Assembly (NCBI GenBank): GCA_004193285.1
Contig: SECP01000014.1
Span: 97,176-161,175 of the forward strand
Direction: 5' to 3'
DNA: 64,000 bases
DNA from: Myxococcales bacterium
GTDB lineage: Bacteria; Myxococcota_A; Polyangia; Polyangiales; Polyangiaceae
Under the pieces are notes generated by a model. That model was not told the origin of the DNA and did no database searches. It worked only from the letters and a program-made list of their open reading frames with translations. The translations under genes and the position numbers were made by a program. Positions 43,028 to 51,800 of this stretch are shown here, piece by piece (the stretch's first letter is position 1; each line of letters starts with the position of its first letter).

Positions 43028-44086
43028 TCAATAGAGCTGAAACGCGAACGCGGAGTCACTGGGAACGCCGTTCGCGGTGCACACCACTTGCGCGGTAGCC
43101 TGCGTTAGAAAGGCGACGCTGCAACTGCTGTTGGTGGCGCCGGTCGCCACCACGTGCGCCGAGACCGAGGTCAGGCCGTCCAGCGGTGGCAAGCTCAGCG
43201 TGTAGTTGCCGGTCGAGACCCGACGCACGCTGATGGGATTCGGGGAAGTACCGGAGTGGCTCTGATTGACGGGTAGCTCGATGTTGAACGCCCCGGTTTC
43301 GACCTGCGCGACCGTGATGTAGACGCCACCAGGACGCAACGCGCTCGCGTTCTTGTTCGAAAACGAGAGCCAAAAGTCCCCATCCGTAGGCACGCCGGCC
43401 TTGTTGAAGCAAGCAACGAGCATGATCGTGCCGCCCGGGTGTGACAGCTGCCCGTAAGGGTTACAGTGAACTGCGTTGCTTTGGGTCGTGACCATTGGAA
43501 TGCCGTTTGCCACGAACAGCCCCGCGAACATCACGGAATAGACGCCGACGCTGTCACGCAAGCCGCTGACCGTGCCACCGCTGCTGTTGTACGCGGAGTA
43601 AGGGTAGAAGCTACCGGACATGAAGCGCGCGATCCCGAGCTTGTCGGTGGAAACGCCGGGACCCATGAATTGCGCGCTGAACATGAAGCGCACGGCTGCG
43701 GGAAAACCGGTCGGTCCCGCGCACTGCACCTGCACCAGCGTCTCCGTGTGGTGGCGCCGAAACTCGCGCACCGCGCAGCGGCTCGAGTCGTTGGTGAGGG
43801 CCGTGACGTGGAACAGATCCTGGAAACCGGTGTACGGCGCCAGCCCCTGCATCAAAATGTCGTAGCGGCCGGGGCTCGTCATGCGCCATTCGAGCGACTT
43901 GCTCGGCAGGCTGTTGTAAATGCAGTTCTTACAAACCGGCGTCGTGAAGTACGACGGCCCGTCGGGCACAGGCGATGTAAACAGTACGGTGGCGCTCACC
44001 GCGTGAGCGACTCGAGGCATGACCACGAGCGCCAATAAGGTGGTGATGGCAAACAACAGGCCGCGGAAGGTTCGGTAGCTAAACAT
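43028..44086 (-). CDS. Exported protein of unknown function
   Basis: 352 residues from the ATG at 44086, with a signal peptide (FAITTLLALVVMPRVAHA). It is predicted to be beta-rich and contains paired Cys (PVCKNCIYN, SSRCAVREF and QVQCAGP). There may be two related halves: repeated phrases around FNKAGVPTDGDFW/TANGVPSDSAFAF. The upstream in-frame extension to 44716 has no domain and is rejected. It is divergent from the CxxCH lipoprotein gene across a 348-base interval that carries a phased repeat. Confidence 0.65.
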   Translation of the reverse strand: MFSYRTFRGLLFAITTLLALVVMPRVAHAVSATVLFTSPVPDGPSYFTTPVCKNCIYNSLPSKSLEWRMTSPGRYDILMQGLAPYTGFQDLFHVTALTNDSSRCAVREFRRHHTETLVQVQCAGPTGFPAAVRFMFSAQFMGPGVSTDKLGIARFMSGSFYPYSAYNSSGGTVSGLRDSVGVYSVMFAGLFVANGIPMVTTQSNAVHCNPYGQLSHPGGTIMLVACFNKAGVPTDGDFWLSFSNKNASALRPGGVYITVAQVETGAFNIELPVNQSHSGTSPNPISVRRVSTGNYTLSLPPLDGLTSVSAHVVATGATNSSCSVAFLTQATAQVVCTANGVPSDSAFAFQLY

Positions 44087-44260
44087 CGCTCGATGGGTCC
44101 TTGTTCGCCGGCAGGGTGCGCGGCGGGGTGAGTGCGCGCGCTGTGCGAGCACGACGGCCGAGCAAAGCAAGCCGAGTGCCACCGTCCCCAGAGCGTGCCG
44201 CGCAGCCGTCAGCACGTCGTTCTGCATGGTAATCACCGGCGACCCCGCGCAGACGCCGTG

Positions 44261-44300
44261 CGTGCGCACGGTTTCGCACGGTTTCGCACGCTTACGCACG
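44261..44300. repeat. 10-bp phased GCACG repeat in a divergent promoter region
   Basis: GCACG occurs at 44266, 44276, 44286 and 44296, exactly one helical turn apart, mostly as GTTTCGCACG. It is the most distinctive signal in the 348-base interval (44087-44434) between two divergent genes for exported proteins. It could be a cooperative binding site for a regulator. The rest of the interval shows no gene. Confidence 0.6.
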
Positions 44301-44434
44301 GAGCCGAGCGGGAGCAGGGCGCTCCCGGCTCGGTAAAAGGCCAGGATCTCTAGTCGCGCCCCGCTGGCATTGCAGTTGCTTAGTAGACCCGTGAGCGCGC
44401 GCTCTGCGCAGCTCATCAATAAGGAAGCGAAGTG

Positions 44435-45559
44435 ATGTTCGAGAACGCATCGTGGCCGCGGCTGTCGCTGTTGGCGCTGGTGAGCGTGCTGGCCTGCTCT
44501 GCGGAGCCGACCGAATCCACGGATGAGCCGCTCGGCGAAGCCCGCACGGGCTTGGTCGCCGTACCCAAGGTGGCCGCGCCCGGCGCTGCCTCGTTCGTGT
44601 TTCCGCCGACGTTCGAGCTCACCAACGTTTGGTACGACGACGCCGCTTCCGGTCGCGTGAAGTTCCTCAGCCACAATGGCGACAACTTCTTTTGGGAGGA
44701 GCTCTACGATGTTCACCCCGCCTCGTTCAACTTGGTATGGACGCTCAAGGCCAACCTCACCGCGGGGATGCTGCCCGGGCTGCTGAATGGTCAGGGGCTG
44801 AACCTCACCTTGAGCCTTGGTCCAAAAACGCTATTTCGCGGCACGGATCTGACGAATGGCGACTACTTCACGAAGCTCACCGCGTCGGCGGCCGCGAGCC
44901 CGAAGGACGGCTGCGCGCTCGGCAAGCAGTGCCTCACGACCACCATCGTCGGAAGCGTCGTGAGCAAGTTTCCCTCTACCGCAGAGCTCGCGCTGTCCTA
45001 CACCTCGGTCACGTTCGGCATTCCGAACAACACCTCGACCGGCAAGGTTTCCGCCTTCATCAACAAGCCGAGCCTGTTCGCCAACAAGATAGAGCCGATT
45101 TTTCGGAGCGAGCGCTGCGTGCACTGTCACAGCTTCGGCACCCCAGAAGCGCTCTACGAGCACCACGAGAACCTGTTCGCCGGCTATGGTTTCGAGGGCG
45201 TGCTGGTGGCGACCGATCACGGACATCGGCTGGAGTGCGCGGGTAGCTGTCACGACGTGTCCGCGTCCGTCCCGGGTCGAACCTTCGCCGAGACGAAGTG
45301 GATGGCCCCGATGAAGGACATGAACATCGATTGGCGCACCAAGACCGGTCCGCAGATCTGTCAAACCATCAAGCAGCACCTACCAACCGTCGCCGCCATG
45401 AAGGAGCATTTCTTCGAGGACGGGCGGATTGCTTGGGCCGTCAACGACGCGGTTGCGCCCGCGAACATCCACCTGTCCCGGGCCCAGCCTGGCAATTACT
45501 CGGACTTCGAAGAGACCATGCGCGCCTGGATCCTGGGAGGCATGCCGTGTCCTCAATGA
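44435..45559 (+). CDS. Lipoprotein with haem-type Cys motifs
   Basis: 374 residues, start at the ATG at 44435 with AAGGA nine bases upstream. Lipobox LVSVLACSAE. CVHCHSFGTPE is a CxxCH motif near residue 227, and CAGSCHDVSA is a CxxxCH motif near residue 269. The first 210 residues contain beta-rich sequence (FELTNVWYDDAASGRVKF). Similar in plan to the lipoprotein at 27613. It may transfer electrons in the envelope. Its stop overlaps the luciferase-like gene as ATGA, so a flavin oxidoreductase is co-produced with it. Confidence 0.75.
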   Translation: MFENASWPRLSLLALVSVLACSAEPTESTDEPLGEARTGLVAVPKVAAPGAASFVFPPTFELTNVWYDDAASGRVKFLSHNGDNFFWEELYDVHPASFNLVWTLKANLTAGMLPGLLNGQGLNLTLSLGPKTLFRGTDLTNGDYFTKLTASAAASPKDGCALGKQCLTTTIVGSVVSKFPSTAELALSYTSVTFGIPNNTSTGKVSAFINKPSLFANKIEPIFRSERCVHCHSFGTPEALYEHHENLFAGYGFEGVLVATDHGHRLECAGSCHDVSASVPGRTFAETKWMAPMKDMNIDWRTKTGPQICQTIKQHLPTVAAMKEHFFEDGRIAWAVNDAVAPANIHLSRAQPGNYSDFEETMRAWILGGMPCPQ

Positions 45560-46620
45560 GCTCGTTGCGCTTCGGTCTCCACTACTTGCTGTCGTGCGCG
45601 CCCGGGCAAGATCCGCAGCAGCGCTACCGTGACACGCTCGAGCAGGCGGTGCGCGGGGAGGCGCTCGGGTTCGAGTCAGTGTGGCCGGTCGAGCACCATT
45701 TCAACCGCGCGATCTCGATCTGCCCCTCGCCGATGCTGCTTCTGGCCGCGATCGCCGCCAGGACCAGCCGCTTGCGGCTAGGCACCGCGGTCATTCAGTT
45801 GCCGCTCAGCCACCCGCTGCGAGTCGCGGAAGAAGCGGCGATGCTGGACGTGATGAGCGGCGGACGCGTCGAGCTGGGCCTGGGCCGGGGCTCGAACCCG
45901 AGCCACTTCGCCGGGCTCGGCGTGAGCTTGGCCGAGAGCCGCGAGCGCCTGGAGGAAGGCCTGACCCTGCTCAGCCGCGCCCTCACCGGAGAACCGTTCT
46001 CGTTCGAAGGCGCTTACCACCGCGCGCGGGACATCACCTTGTCGCCCCGGCCGTTGCAGGTGCCTCACCCGCGGATCCACCTCGCCGCGAATGGGCAAGA
46101 CACGTTGGAGCTAGCGGGTCGGCGCGGCTTGCCGGTGATCTTGGCCGCGCACGTGAACCCGCTGCCGAGACTGCGTGAGTACGTGGAGGTCTACGCGCGC
46201 TCTCGGCAGGCGGCAGGGCACCCCCCTCCGCGCGCGGAGGACATCAGCCTGCTGATGCCGATCTTCGTCGCGGAAACCAAGGCGCAGGTAGACGAGCTCA
46301 TGGCTCCCAGCGTGGCCCACTACCTGAAGCTGGTGCGGACCGAGCTGGTCCCGGTGATGGAGCGCTGCACGGTCGAAGCCGAGCGAGTGAAGCTCAGCGC
46401 GATGCTCGAGCGGATGAGCGCCACCCGCTACCAGGATTTCAACGGGCAAATGGGCATCTTCGATACACCGCAAGCCTGCGTAGAAAAGCTGAGCCGGCTC
46501 AAGAAGGAGCTCGGCGTCGGGAGGGTCATTGGTTGGTTCAACTTCGGAGGCGTGGTCCCGCACGCGGCCGTACTACGGAGCATGGAGCTGTTCGCGAGTG
46601 AGGTGATGCCGGCGTTTTGA
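45556..46620 (+). CDS. LLM-class flavin-dependent oxidoreductase (luciferase-like)
   Basis: 354 residues in the TIM-barrel luciferase-like family. Motifs: FGLHYLLSC at the start, WPVEHHFNRA (the His/Asp/Glu region), RLGTAVIQLPLSHPLRVAEEAAMLDVMSGGRVELGLGRG and RIHLAANGQDTLELAG. These enzymes use FMN or F420 and oxidise varied substrates. The ATG at 45556 overlaps the preceding stop; a GTG at 45547 is possible. Substrate unknown. Convergent with the kinase-globin gene, 12 bp between stops. Confidence 0.87.
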   Translation: MSSLRFGLHYLLSCAPGQDPQQRYRDTLEQAVRGEALGFESVWPVEHHFNRAISICPSPMLLLAAIAARTSRLRLGTAVIQLPLSHPLRVAEEAAMLDVMSGGRVELGLGRGSNPSHFAGLGVSLAESRERLEEGLTLLSRALTGEPFSFEGAYHRARDITLSPRPLQVPHPRIHLAANGQDTLELAGRRGLPVILAAHVNPLPRLREYVEVYARSRQAAGHPPPRAEDISLLMPIFVAETKAQVDELMAPSVAHYLKLVRTELVPVMERCTVEAERVKLSAMLERMSATRYQDFNGQMGIFDTPQACVEKLSRLKKELGVGRVIGWFNFGGVVPHAAVLRSMELFASEVMPAF

Positions 46621-46632
46621 GCTGGCGCGAGC

Positions 46633-48897
46633 TCAGCGCGACGCGGCCTGCACCGGCCAGCGCTCGCGCTCGCCGAGCTCGTCCAAAAAGCGGCGCGTCT
46701 CTCGCAACAAGCCCTGAATGTCTCCCGCAAAGGGTAGGTGATCGGCGCCGGGTAGCAGCACCAAGCTCGCGCCACGGATGTTGGCCGCGAAATGCTCGCT
46801 GCCCGCGGCCGGCACCCAGCGGTCGTGCTCGCGACGTAGTACGAGTGTAGGAGCCGTGATCGACCGCAACACCGGACGCACGTCGATTTGCTCGTTCATG
46901 AGAAGCAGGTCGGTCGCGGCCCCGGGCCCGCAGCCTTGGCGCAAGTAACTGGCCCACCAGCGATGAAACGGCTCGTCGTCGACGATCGAGGGGGCGCGCT
47001 CCAAGAACAACGGCTCGCCCCAGCGGGTCATCACGACGTTTCGCAGCCTCGCGAATGCCTCCGGCGTCGAGCCATGGGGCCAATCTGGACCTTGAGCGCT
47101 GCACGGGGTGCCGCCGTACAGCACGAGCCCCGACACCCGCTCGGGGTACTTCGCTGCGAACGCGGCCGACAGCGCCGCGCCGTCGCCAACCCCGAACAGC
47201 ACGGTCTGCTTCGCCTCGGCCGCGTCGAGCACCGCTAGCATTTCCAGTAGTCGCTCATCCATCGACAGCAACCCTGGGAGAGGATCCGACAGTCCGGTGC
47301 CGCGTTTGTCGAACAGAATCAAACGTGAGCGAGCGGAGAGACCGCGCAATAGCTCGGCGCAGCGCGGGGCCTGCCAATTCAGCTCCAGGTGCGTGACGAA
47401 GCCGAGCACCAGCATCATGTTGCCCGGCCCCACGCCCGAGATTTGGTAGGCGATGCTCGCCTCGCCGCTGCGCGCGTAGCGGATGGGCGGTGGGTCGAGG
47501 TGCATCTCTCGCTCGAACGCGGCGGCGGCGAAATCCGGCGTCGTGATCGTGGCCGTGGGCCGCTCCTCTTCCAGGCCGCTTTGCATGACCTCGGCGATCG
47601 CTTGGTAGGTCCGCGACCAAGCGCGCTCTAGATCCGCCGAGAACCGCGCGCCCTCTAGGTCGGCGAGGGTGCTGAGCAAGGCTTCGCCGATCGCGTCGAA
47701 GTGGGCGGCTTCGACCCCATACGCGGCATGGCGTCGGCCGAGGTCGCGCAGCAGGGGCGCTAGCGACTCCGGCCGCTTGGAGTTTTCGATCATGATTTGC
47801 AAAGCGCCGAGCAGCTTTTTTCGCTGCTCACCCAGCGCGACCGGGAACAGGGCCCGCAGCTCCGGTTGGCGTGTGAACAGGCGCTCGTAGACGCGCGTTG
47901 CGAAGCGCTCCGCTTGCGACGACATCCGCGAAAACGAGCTTGCGACGAGCTCCGCGTCGTCGGTTTGATGCGGCTTCGGCTCCGGCGCCGCGAACGGCTG
48001 ATAGAGGCGAGACAGCGCGTCCAGCGCGACCACCAGCTCGTCGGCGCTCGCGTAGCGCTCGAGTGGGTAGCGGCACAGGCAGCGCTCCACCACTGCCGTG
48101 AGCGCTTGGGGTGCCTTTGGACACAACCCCGCGAGCGGCGGCGGCCGCCCGCTCAGAACCGCACGCGAGAGCTCGTCGCGGTGACGCAGCTCCGAAAACG
48201 GCAGGTGCCCGGATAGCAGTTCGTAAAGTAAAATCCCGAGCGAGTACAAGTCGCTCTGCACCGTTGCGGGCTCACCTAGCCAGATCTCCGGGGCCATGTA
48301 CAGCGGTGTGCCCATGGCGTGCCCGGTCGCGGTCAGCGACGAAGGGACGGCCGCACCGAGCCTGACTTGGCCGTCCTCCAGGCGACGGCTGAGCGCCGGT
48401 TCGCCGCCGTTGATCAGCTTGGCCAGCCCGAAGTCGAGCAGCTTCACTTCTCCAGCTTCCGTCAGCATCACGTTTGCGGGCTTGATATCTCGGTGCAGCA
48501 CGTCGCGACGGTGGGCCGCGGCCAGGCCCAAGCTGATGCGGAGCCCGATGTCCAAGGCGCGCGACCAGGGCAACGGCAGCTGTTCGCGATCCAGGCTTCG
48601 TCCCGAGACCAGCTCGTATGCAATGTACGGCCGCCCCGCGACCTCACCGATCCGATAGACTCCCACCACGTTCGGGTGTTGCAAGCGCGCGATCGCGCGC
48701 GCCTCGACGTGCAGTCTTCGGCGTTGATGCTCACCCGGCTCGGCTGCGGCGACGAACTTGATCGCCACTTCGCGGTCCAAGGCCAGCTCACGCGCGCGGT
48801 AAACGTGACCCATGCCCCCCGCGCCGATCCGGCTCAGGATTTCGTAGCCATCGAACTCGCGTGGCTCGGGCAGGTGGTCGGTCAGGTCGTAAGGCAT
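46633..48897 (-). CDS. Ser/Thr kinase - globin - alpha/beta-hydrolase fusion protein
   Basis: 754 residues, no membrane helix. Residues 18-290 are a Hanks-type kinase with IGAGGMGHVYRA, K47 (VAIKF), HRDIKPANVML (D137), DFGLAK (D155) and APE, all apparently functional. Residues 313-445 fit a bacterial globin: F351 at CD1, Q358 at E7 and H390 at F8 in LGRRHAAYGV, so haem binding is expected. Residues 470-745 match the alpha/beta-hydrolase often fused to sensory enzymes (IAYQISG, FDKRGTGLSDPL, PGADHLPF). The nucleophile-elbow Ser is replaced by Gly571 (GVGDGAA), while Asp692 and His720 remain. It may report oxygen or NO through the kinase. It lies 3 bp after the FHA regulator gene. Confidence 0.85.
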   Translation of the reverse strand: MPYDLTDHLPEPREFDGYEILSRIGAGGMGHVYRARELALDREVAIKFVAAAEPGEHQRRRLHVEARAIARLQHPNVVGVYRIGEVAGRPYIAYELVSGRSLDREQLPLPWSRALDIGLRISLGLAAAHRRDVLHRDIKPANVMLTEAGEVKLLDFGLAKLINGGEPALSRRLEDGQVRLGAAVPSSLTATGHAMGTPLYMAPEIWLGEPATVQSDLYSLGILLYELLSGHLPFSELRHRDELSRAVLSGRPPPLAGLCPKAPQALTAVVERCLCRYPLERYASADELVVALDALSRLYQPFAAPEPKPHQTDDAELVASSFSRMSSQAERFATRVYERLFTRQPELRALFPVALGEQRKKLLGALQIMIENSKRPESLAPLLRDLGRRHAAYGVEAAHFDAIGEALLSTLADLEGARFSADLERAWSRTYQAIAEVMQSGLEEERPTATITTPDFAAAAFEREMHLDPPPIRYARSGEASIAYQISGVGPGNMMLVLGFVTHLELNWQAPRCAELLRGLSARSRLILFDKRGTGLSDPLPGLLSMDERLLEMLAVLDAAEAKQTVLFGVGDGAALSAAFAAKYPERVSGLVLYGGTPCSAQGPDWPHGSTPEAFARLRNVVMTRWGEPLFLERAPSIVDDEPFHRWWASYLRQGCGPGAATDLLLMNEQIDVRPVLRSITAPTLVLRREHDRWVPAAGSEHFAANIRGASLVLLPGADHLPFAGDIQGLLRETRRFLDELGERERWPVQAASR

Positions 48898-48900
48898 GAC

Positions 48901-50385
48901 TCAGCGCTCGGGCTCTTCCTCGCTGGTTTCCAGACCGTGCTTCTTCATCGCGCGGTACACGGCGAAACGGTTTTTTAGCCCCAGCGCGCGTGCAGTGCGA
49001 GTCGCACTGCTCCGGTTGGCGGCCAGCGCCGCGACCAGCTGCTCCCGGGATATGTCCAGGGGATCGCGGGGGCCGCTCGCAGCCACTGACGTCTTATCCA
49101 AAGTCGGTCGGGCATTGGCGATCGCGGTGCCAACTGCCTCCCCCAGCTCCAGCTCGTCACCGAGGCTCTCGCGGAGCGCTAGCCAGAGCCAGTGCTCGAG
49201 CTCACGAGCGTGAGTTCGATAGTCGGCTCGTACCAACTCATCCATCAACGTCAAGCTACAGCGCGGCGCGGCTCCACCGGCGCTGAAACGCGCGGCCGCG
49301 GCGGGGTTACCTTCGGCGATGCGCCTCAGCAGGTGGCGAGCCAGCAGTGGCACGTCTTCGCGACGGTCTCGAAGCGGCGGTACCGCGACGCGCAGCTTCA
49401 GGCGGGCCGCAAAGTCGTGCTTCAACGCGCCGACCTCGCGATTGGTAGCGGCGACGATGCGCAGGTCCGCACGGCGCGACTGGGCCTCACCGAGCCGCTG
49501 GTATTCGCCGCCGCGGTCCAGAACGCGCAGCAAATGAGCCTGCAACTTCGTCGGCAGCTCGCCGATTTCATCCAGGAACAGCGTCCCGCCGCTGGCTTGG
49601 CCGATCAGGCCTTCGCGTTCTGGCATGCCCGGGTTCGGGTAGTTCTTGAGGTTTCCGAACAGCTCGGCATCCACCAAGCCCTCCGGCAGAGTGGCCGCGT
49701 TGCGAGCCAAAAGCGGCCGCTTGGCACGCGCGGATGACGCGTGAATCGCAGCCACCACGAGCTCCTTGCCGGTTCCGCTCTCGCCCAGCACCAGGACATG
49801 CTCGGGAGACGAGGCGGCGAACGCGATGTCCTCGCGAAGGCGCCACGCGGCGGGACTTTCGCCCACCAACCCGCAGCCGTCCGCTTCGCCGAACCCGCTT
49901 TCGGCTTGGCCGCTCGCGAGCCCGGGCCCGAGCTGGCGTGGTCGCCGCACACAAATCAGAAGCAGCTCGTTCTGTAAGCGCAGCGTATCCGACGCGCGTA
50001 CACGAGCGCGGGTCGTCGCCGAGCCATTCACGAACAGCGGGCAGCGGCCGACGCTCTCCACTTCGATCTCGTCTTGTCCCGGCGTCGCCTGGAACCGCAG
50101 TTGGAACCGCGAAATTCGCGAATTGGCGAAGGACCCAGTCGCAACGCTGGCGCCAGGACGTTGACGCAGGAACGATAGCCGCGGCCCGGGATCGTCCGCC
50201 CGCGCGTCGCCGCGCCCAAGGACGTGCGCTCCAGGGCCGAGGAACGCGACCTCACCAACCCGCTCCGGCTCATCGCGCGAGCCGACGATCACGAAGGCCA
50301 GCTGCGGCCCCTCCGGCACCATGATCCCGCGCACGCTCGCCTCTACGGTGGAGCGATCATCATGCGTCTTGCGAGGTGGTGTCAC
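48901..50385 (-). CDS. FHA-AAA+-Fis regulator without the GAFTGA loop
   Basis: 494 residues, GTG start at 50385. The N-terminal 150 residues form an FHA domain (VLGRGDARADD, FANSRISRFQLRFQ), which binds phosphothreonine. The AAA+ domain has Walker A GESGTGKE (201-208), Walker B LFLDEIGE and the second arginine region. A Fis-type helix-turn-helix is at the end (LVAALAANRSSATRTARALGLKNRFAVYRAMKKHGL). Where sigma54 activators have GAFTGA, this has LKNYPNPGMPERE (246-258). So it probably does not activate sigma54 in the normal way. The kinase-globin gene follows 3 bp downstream, and the FHA domain is an obvious reader of that kinase. Confidence 0.85.
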   Translation of the reverse strand: MTPPRKTHDDRSTVEASVRGIMVPEGPQLAFVIVGSRDEPERVGEVAFLGPGAHVLGRGDARADDPGPRLSFLRQRPGASVATGSFANSRISRFQLRFQATPGQDEIEVESVGRCPLFVNGSATTRARVRASDTLRLQNELLLICVRRPRQLGPGLASGQAESGFGEADGCGLVGESPAAWRLREDIAFAASSPEHVLVLGESGTGKELVVAAIHASSARAKRPLLARNAATLPEGLVDAELFGNLKNYPNPGMPEREGLIGQASGGTLFLDEIGELPTKLQAHLLRVLDRGGEYQRLGEAQSRRADLRIVAATNREVGALKHDFAARLKLRVAVPPLRDRREDVPLLARHLLRRIAEGNPAAAARFSAGGAAPRCSLTLMDELVRADYRTHARELEHWLWLALRESLGDELELGEAVGTAIANARPTLDKTSVAASGPRDPLDISREQLVAALAANRSSATRTARALGLKNRFAVYRAMKKHGLETSEEEPER

Positions 50386-50680
50386 TTCCGAACTCGATGG
50401 CTAACACGCACCCTCCGCCGCCGACAGGACAACGCCCAGCTTCCGCCAAATCCGCCGAAAAGCGCGCACGGTAGCGAGGGCTGGGCCGCACCCGATCTCG
50501 CTCCGCTGCGTCTGGACAGCTCGCGATTCTCGAGCAACCCCCTGAGCCCCTACGCTGCACCACCAAGCACGCCCGTCCGGCAAGACGCCCCGCGCTGACC
50601 AGCGCACGGCGGGTCAAGGCGTCCCGCTCGGCTCCGCTTTTTCCTTCCCAGCCGGGTCGTCGTAGTCGTGGTCGTCGATC

Positions 50681-50770
50681 ATCGACCGGCATCGACCGGC
50701 ATCGACCGGCATCGACCGGCATCGACCGGCATCGACCGGCATCGACCGGCATCGACCGGCATCGACCGGG
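50681..50770 (+). repeat. 10-bp tandem repeat, nine copies
   Basis: ATCGACCGGC is repeated without change eight times from 50681 to 50760 and once more with a final G (50761-50770). On the minus strand this is GCCGGTCGAT. It directly precedes the 106-bp repeat array and lies about 300 bp upstream of the FHA regulator start. The 295 bases between hold no recognisable gene. Confidence 0.95.
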
Positions 50771-50782
50771 GGAGTGACCTTC

Positions 50783-51800
50783 CTGACTCCGATCCGTACT
50801 TCGGATCCGAAGTATCGGCACGTACAGCCGCAGCGCACGCGTAACGCCGCGACCTCCTAGGACAATCTGCAGCCCCTTCCTGACTCCGATCCGTACTTCG
50901 GATCCGCGGATGCGAAGCAGCGGCAGCGAACGCGTAGCGCGCGAGCTGGCAGTACAATTGCCGCCGACGCTGCTGACTCCGATCGGTACTTCGGATCCGC
51001 GGATGCGAAGTGTCTGCATGTACAGCGGCAGCGAACGCGTAGCGCCGCGAGCTGGCAGTACAATTGCTGCCGACGCTGCTGACTCCGATCGGTACTTCGG
51101 ATCCGCGGATGCGAAGTATCGGGGTGTGCAACGGCAGCGAACGCGTAACGCCGCGATCTGGCAGTACAATTGCTGCCGACGCTGCTGACTCCGATCGGTA
51201 CTTCGGATCCAACGGATGCGAAGTATCGGGGGTGCAACGGCAGCGAACGCGTAGCGTCGCGATCTGGCAGTACATGCATGTACAGCGGCAGCGAACGCGT
51301 AGCGCCGCGAGCTGGCAGTACAATTGCTGCCGACTCCGATCGGTACTTCGGATCCGCGGATGCGAAGTGTCTGCATGTGCAGCGGCAGCGAACGCGTGGC
51401 ACCGCGAGCTGGCAGTACAATTGCTGCCAACGCTGCTGACTCCGATCGGTACTTCGGATCCGCGGATCCGAAGTATCGGCATCTACAGCCGCAGCGCACG
51501 CGTAACGCCGCGACCTCGCGGGACAATCTGCTGCCCCTTCCTGACGCCGATCCGTACTTCGGATCCGCGGATGCGAAGTGTCGGGGCGTGCGACGACAGC
51601 GAACGCGTGGCGCCCCTACTTGCCCAGTACATCTGCTGCCACCGTGCTGGTTCCGATCCGTTCTTCGGACCCACGGATCCGAAGTATGGGCAACTACAGC
51701 GCGAGCGAAACGGCAACGCTGCGATTGCTCAGTGGAATTGCTGGGGCCGCTCGCTGACGAAACGTCATCTTCGGAACCGAAGTACGACTGCGCCCGAGGA
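50783..51800. repeat. Array of about ten 106-bp units with palindromic cores
   Basis: Units begin CTGACTCCGAT (or close variants) at 50783, 50880, 50973, 51079, 51185, 51330, 51436, 51541, 51647 and 51754. The spacings are 97, 93, 106, 106, 145, 106, 105, 106 and 107. Each contains a palindrome: TACTTCGGATCC and its complement. In the unit at 51436 this is perfect over 26 bases (51450-51475); in most others one base of the right arm differs. A second element GGCAGTACAATTGCTGCC forms another stem. The first and seventh units share a variant second half ending CCCCTTC. The terminal units are degenerate. A period of 106 is not a multiple of three, so it is not a protein repeat. Confidence 0.9.

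Noticed and set aside
50783..51800. Repeat array as a CRISPR
   Set aside because: Units are contiguous and similar along their entire length with no unique spacers, and are too long for CRISPR repeats. No cas gene is present.
50783..51800. Retron-type ncRNA or group II intron array
   Set aside because: No reverse transcriptase gene is present in the window, and the hairpin pattern does not match a msr/msd layout.
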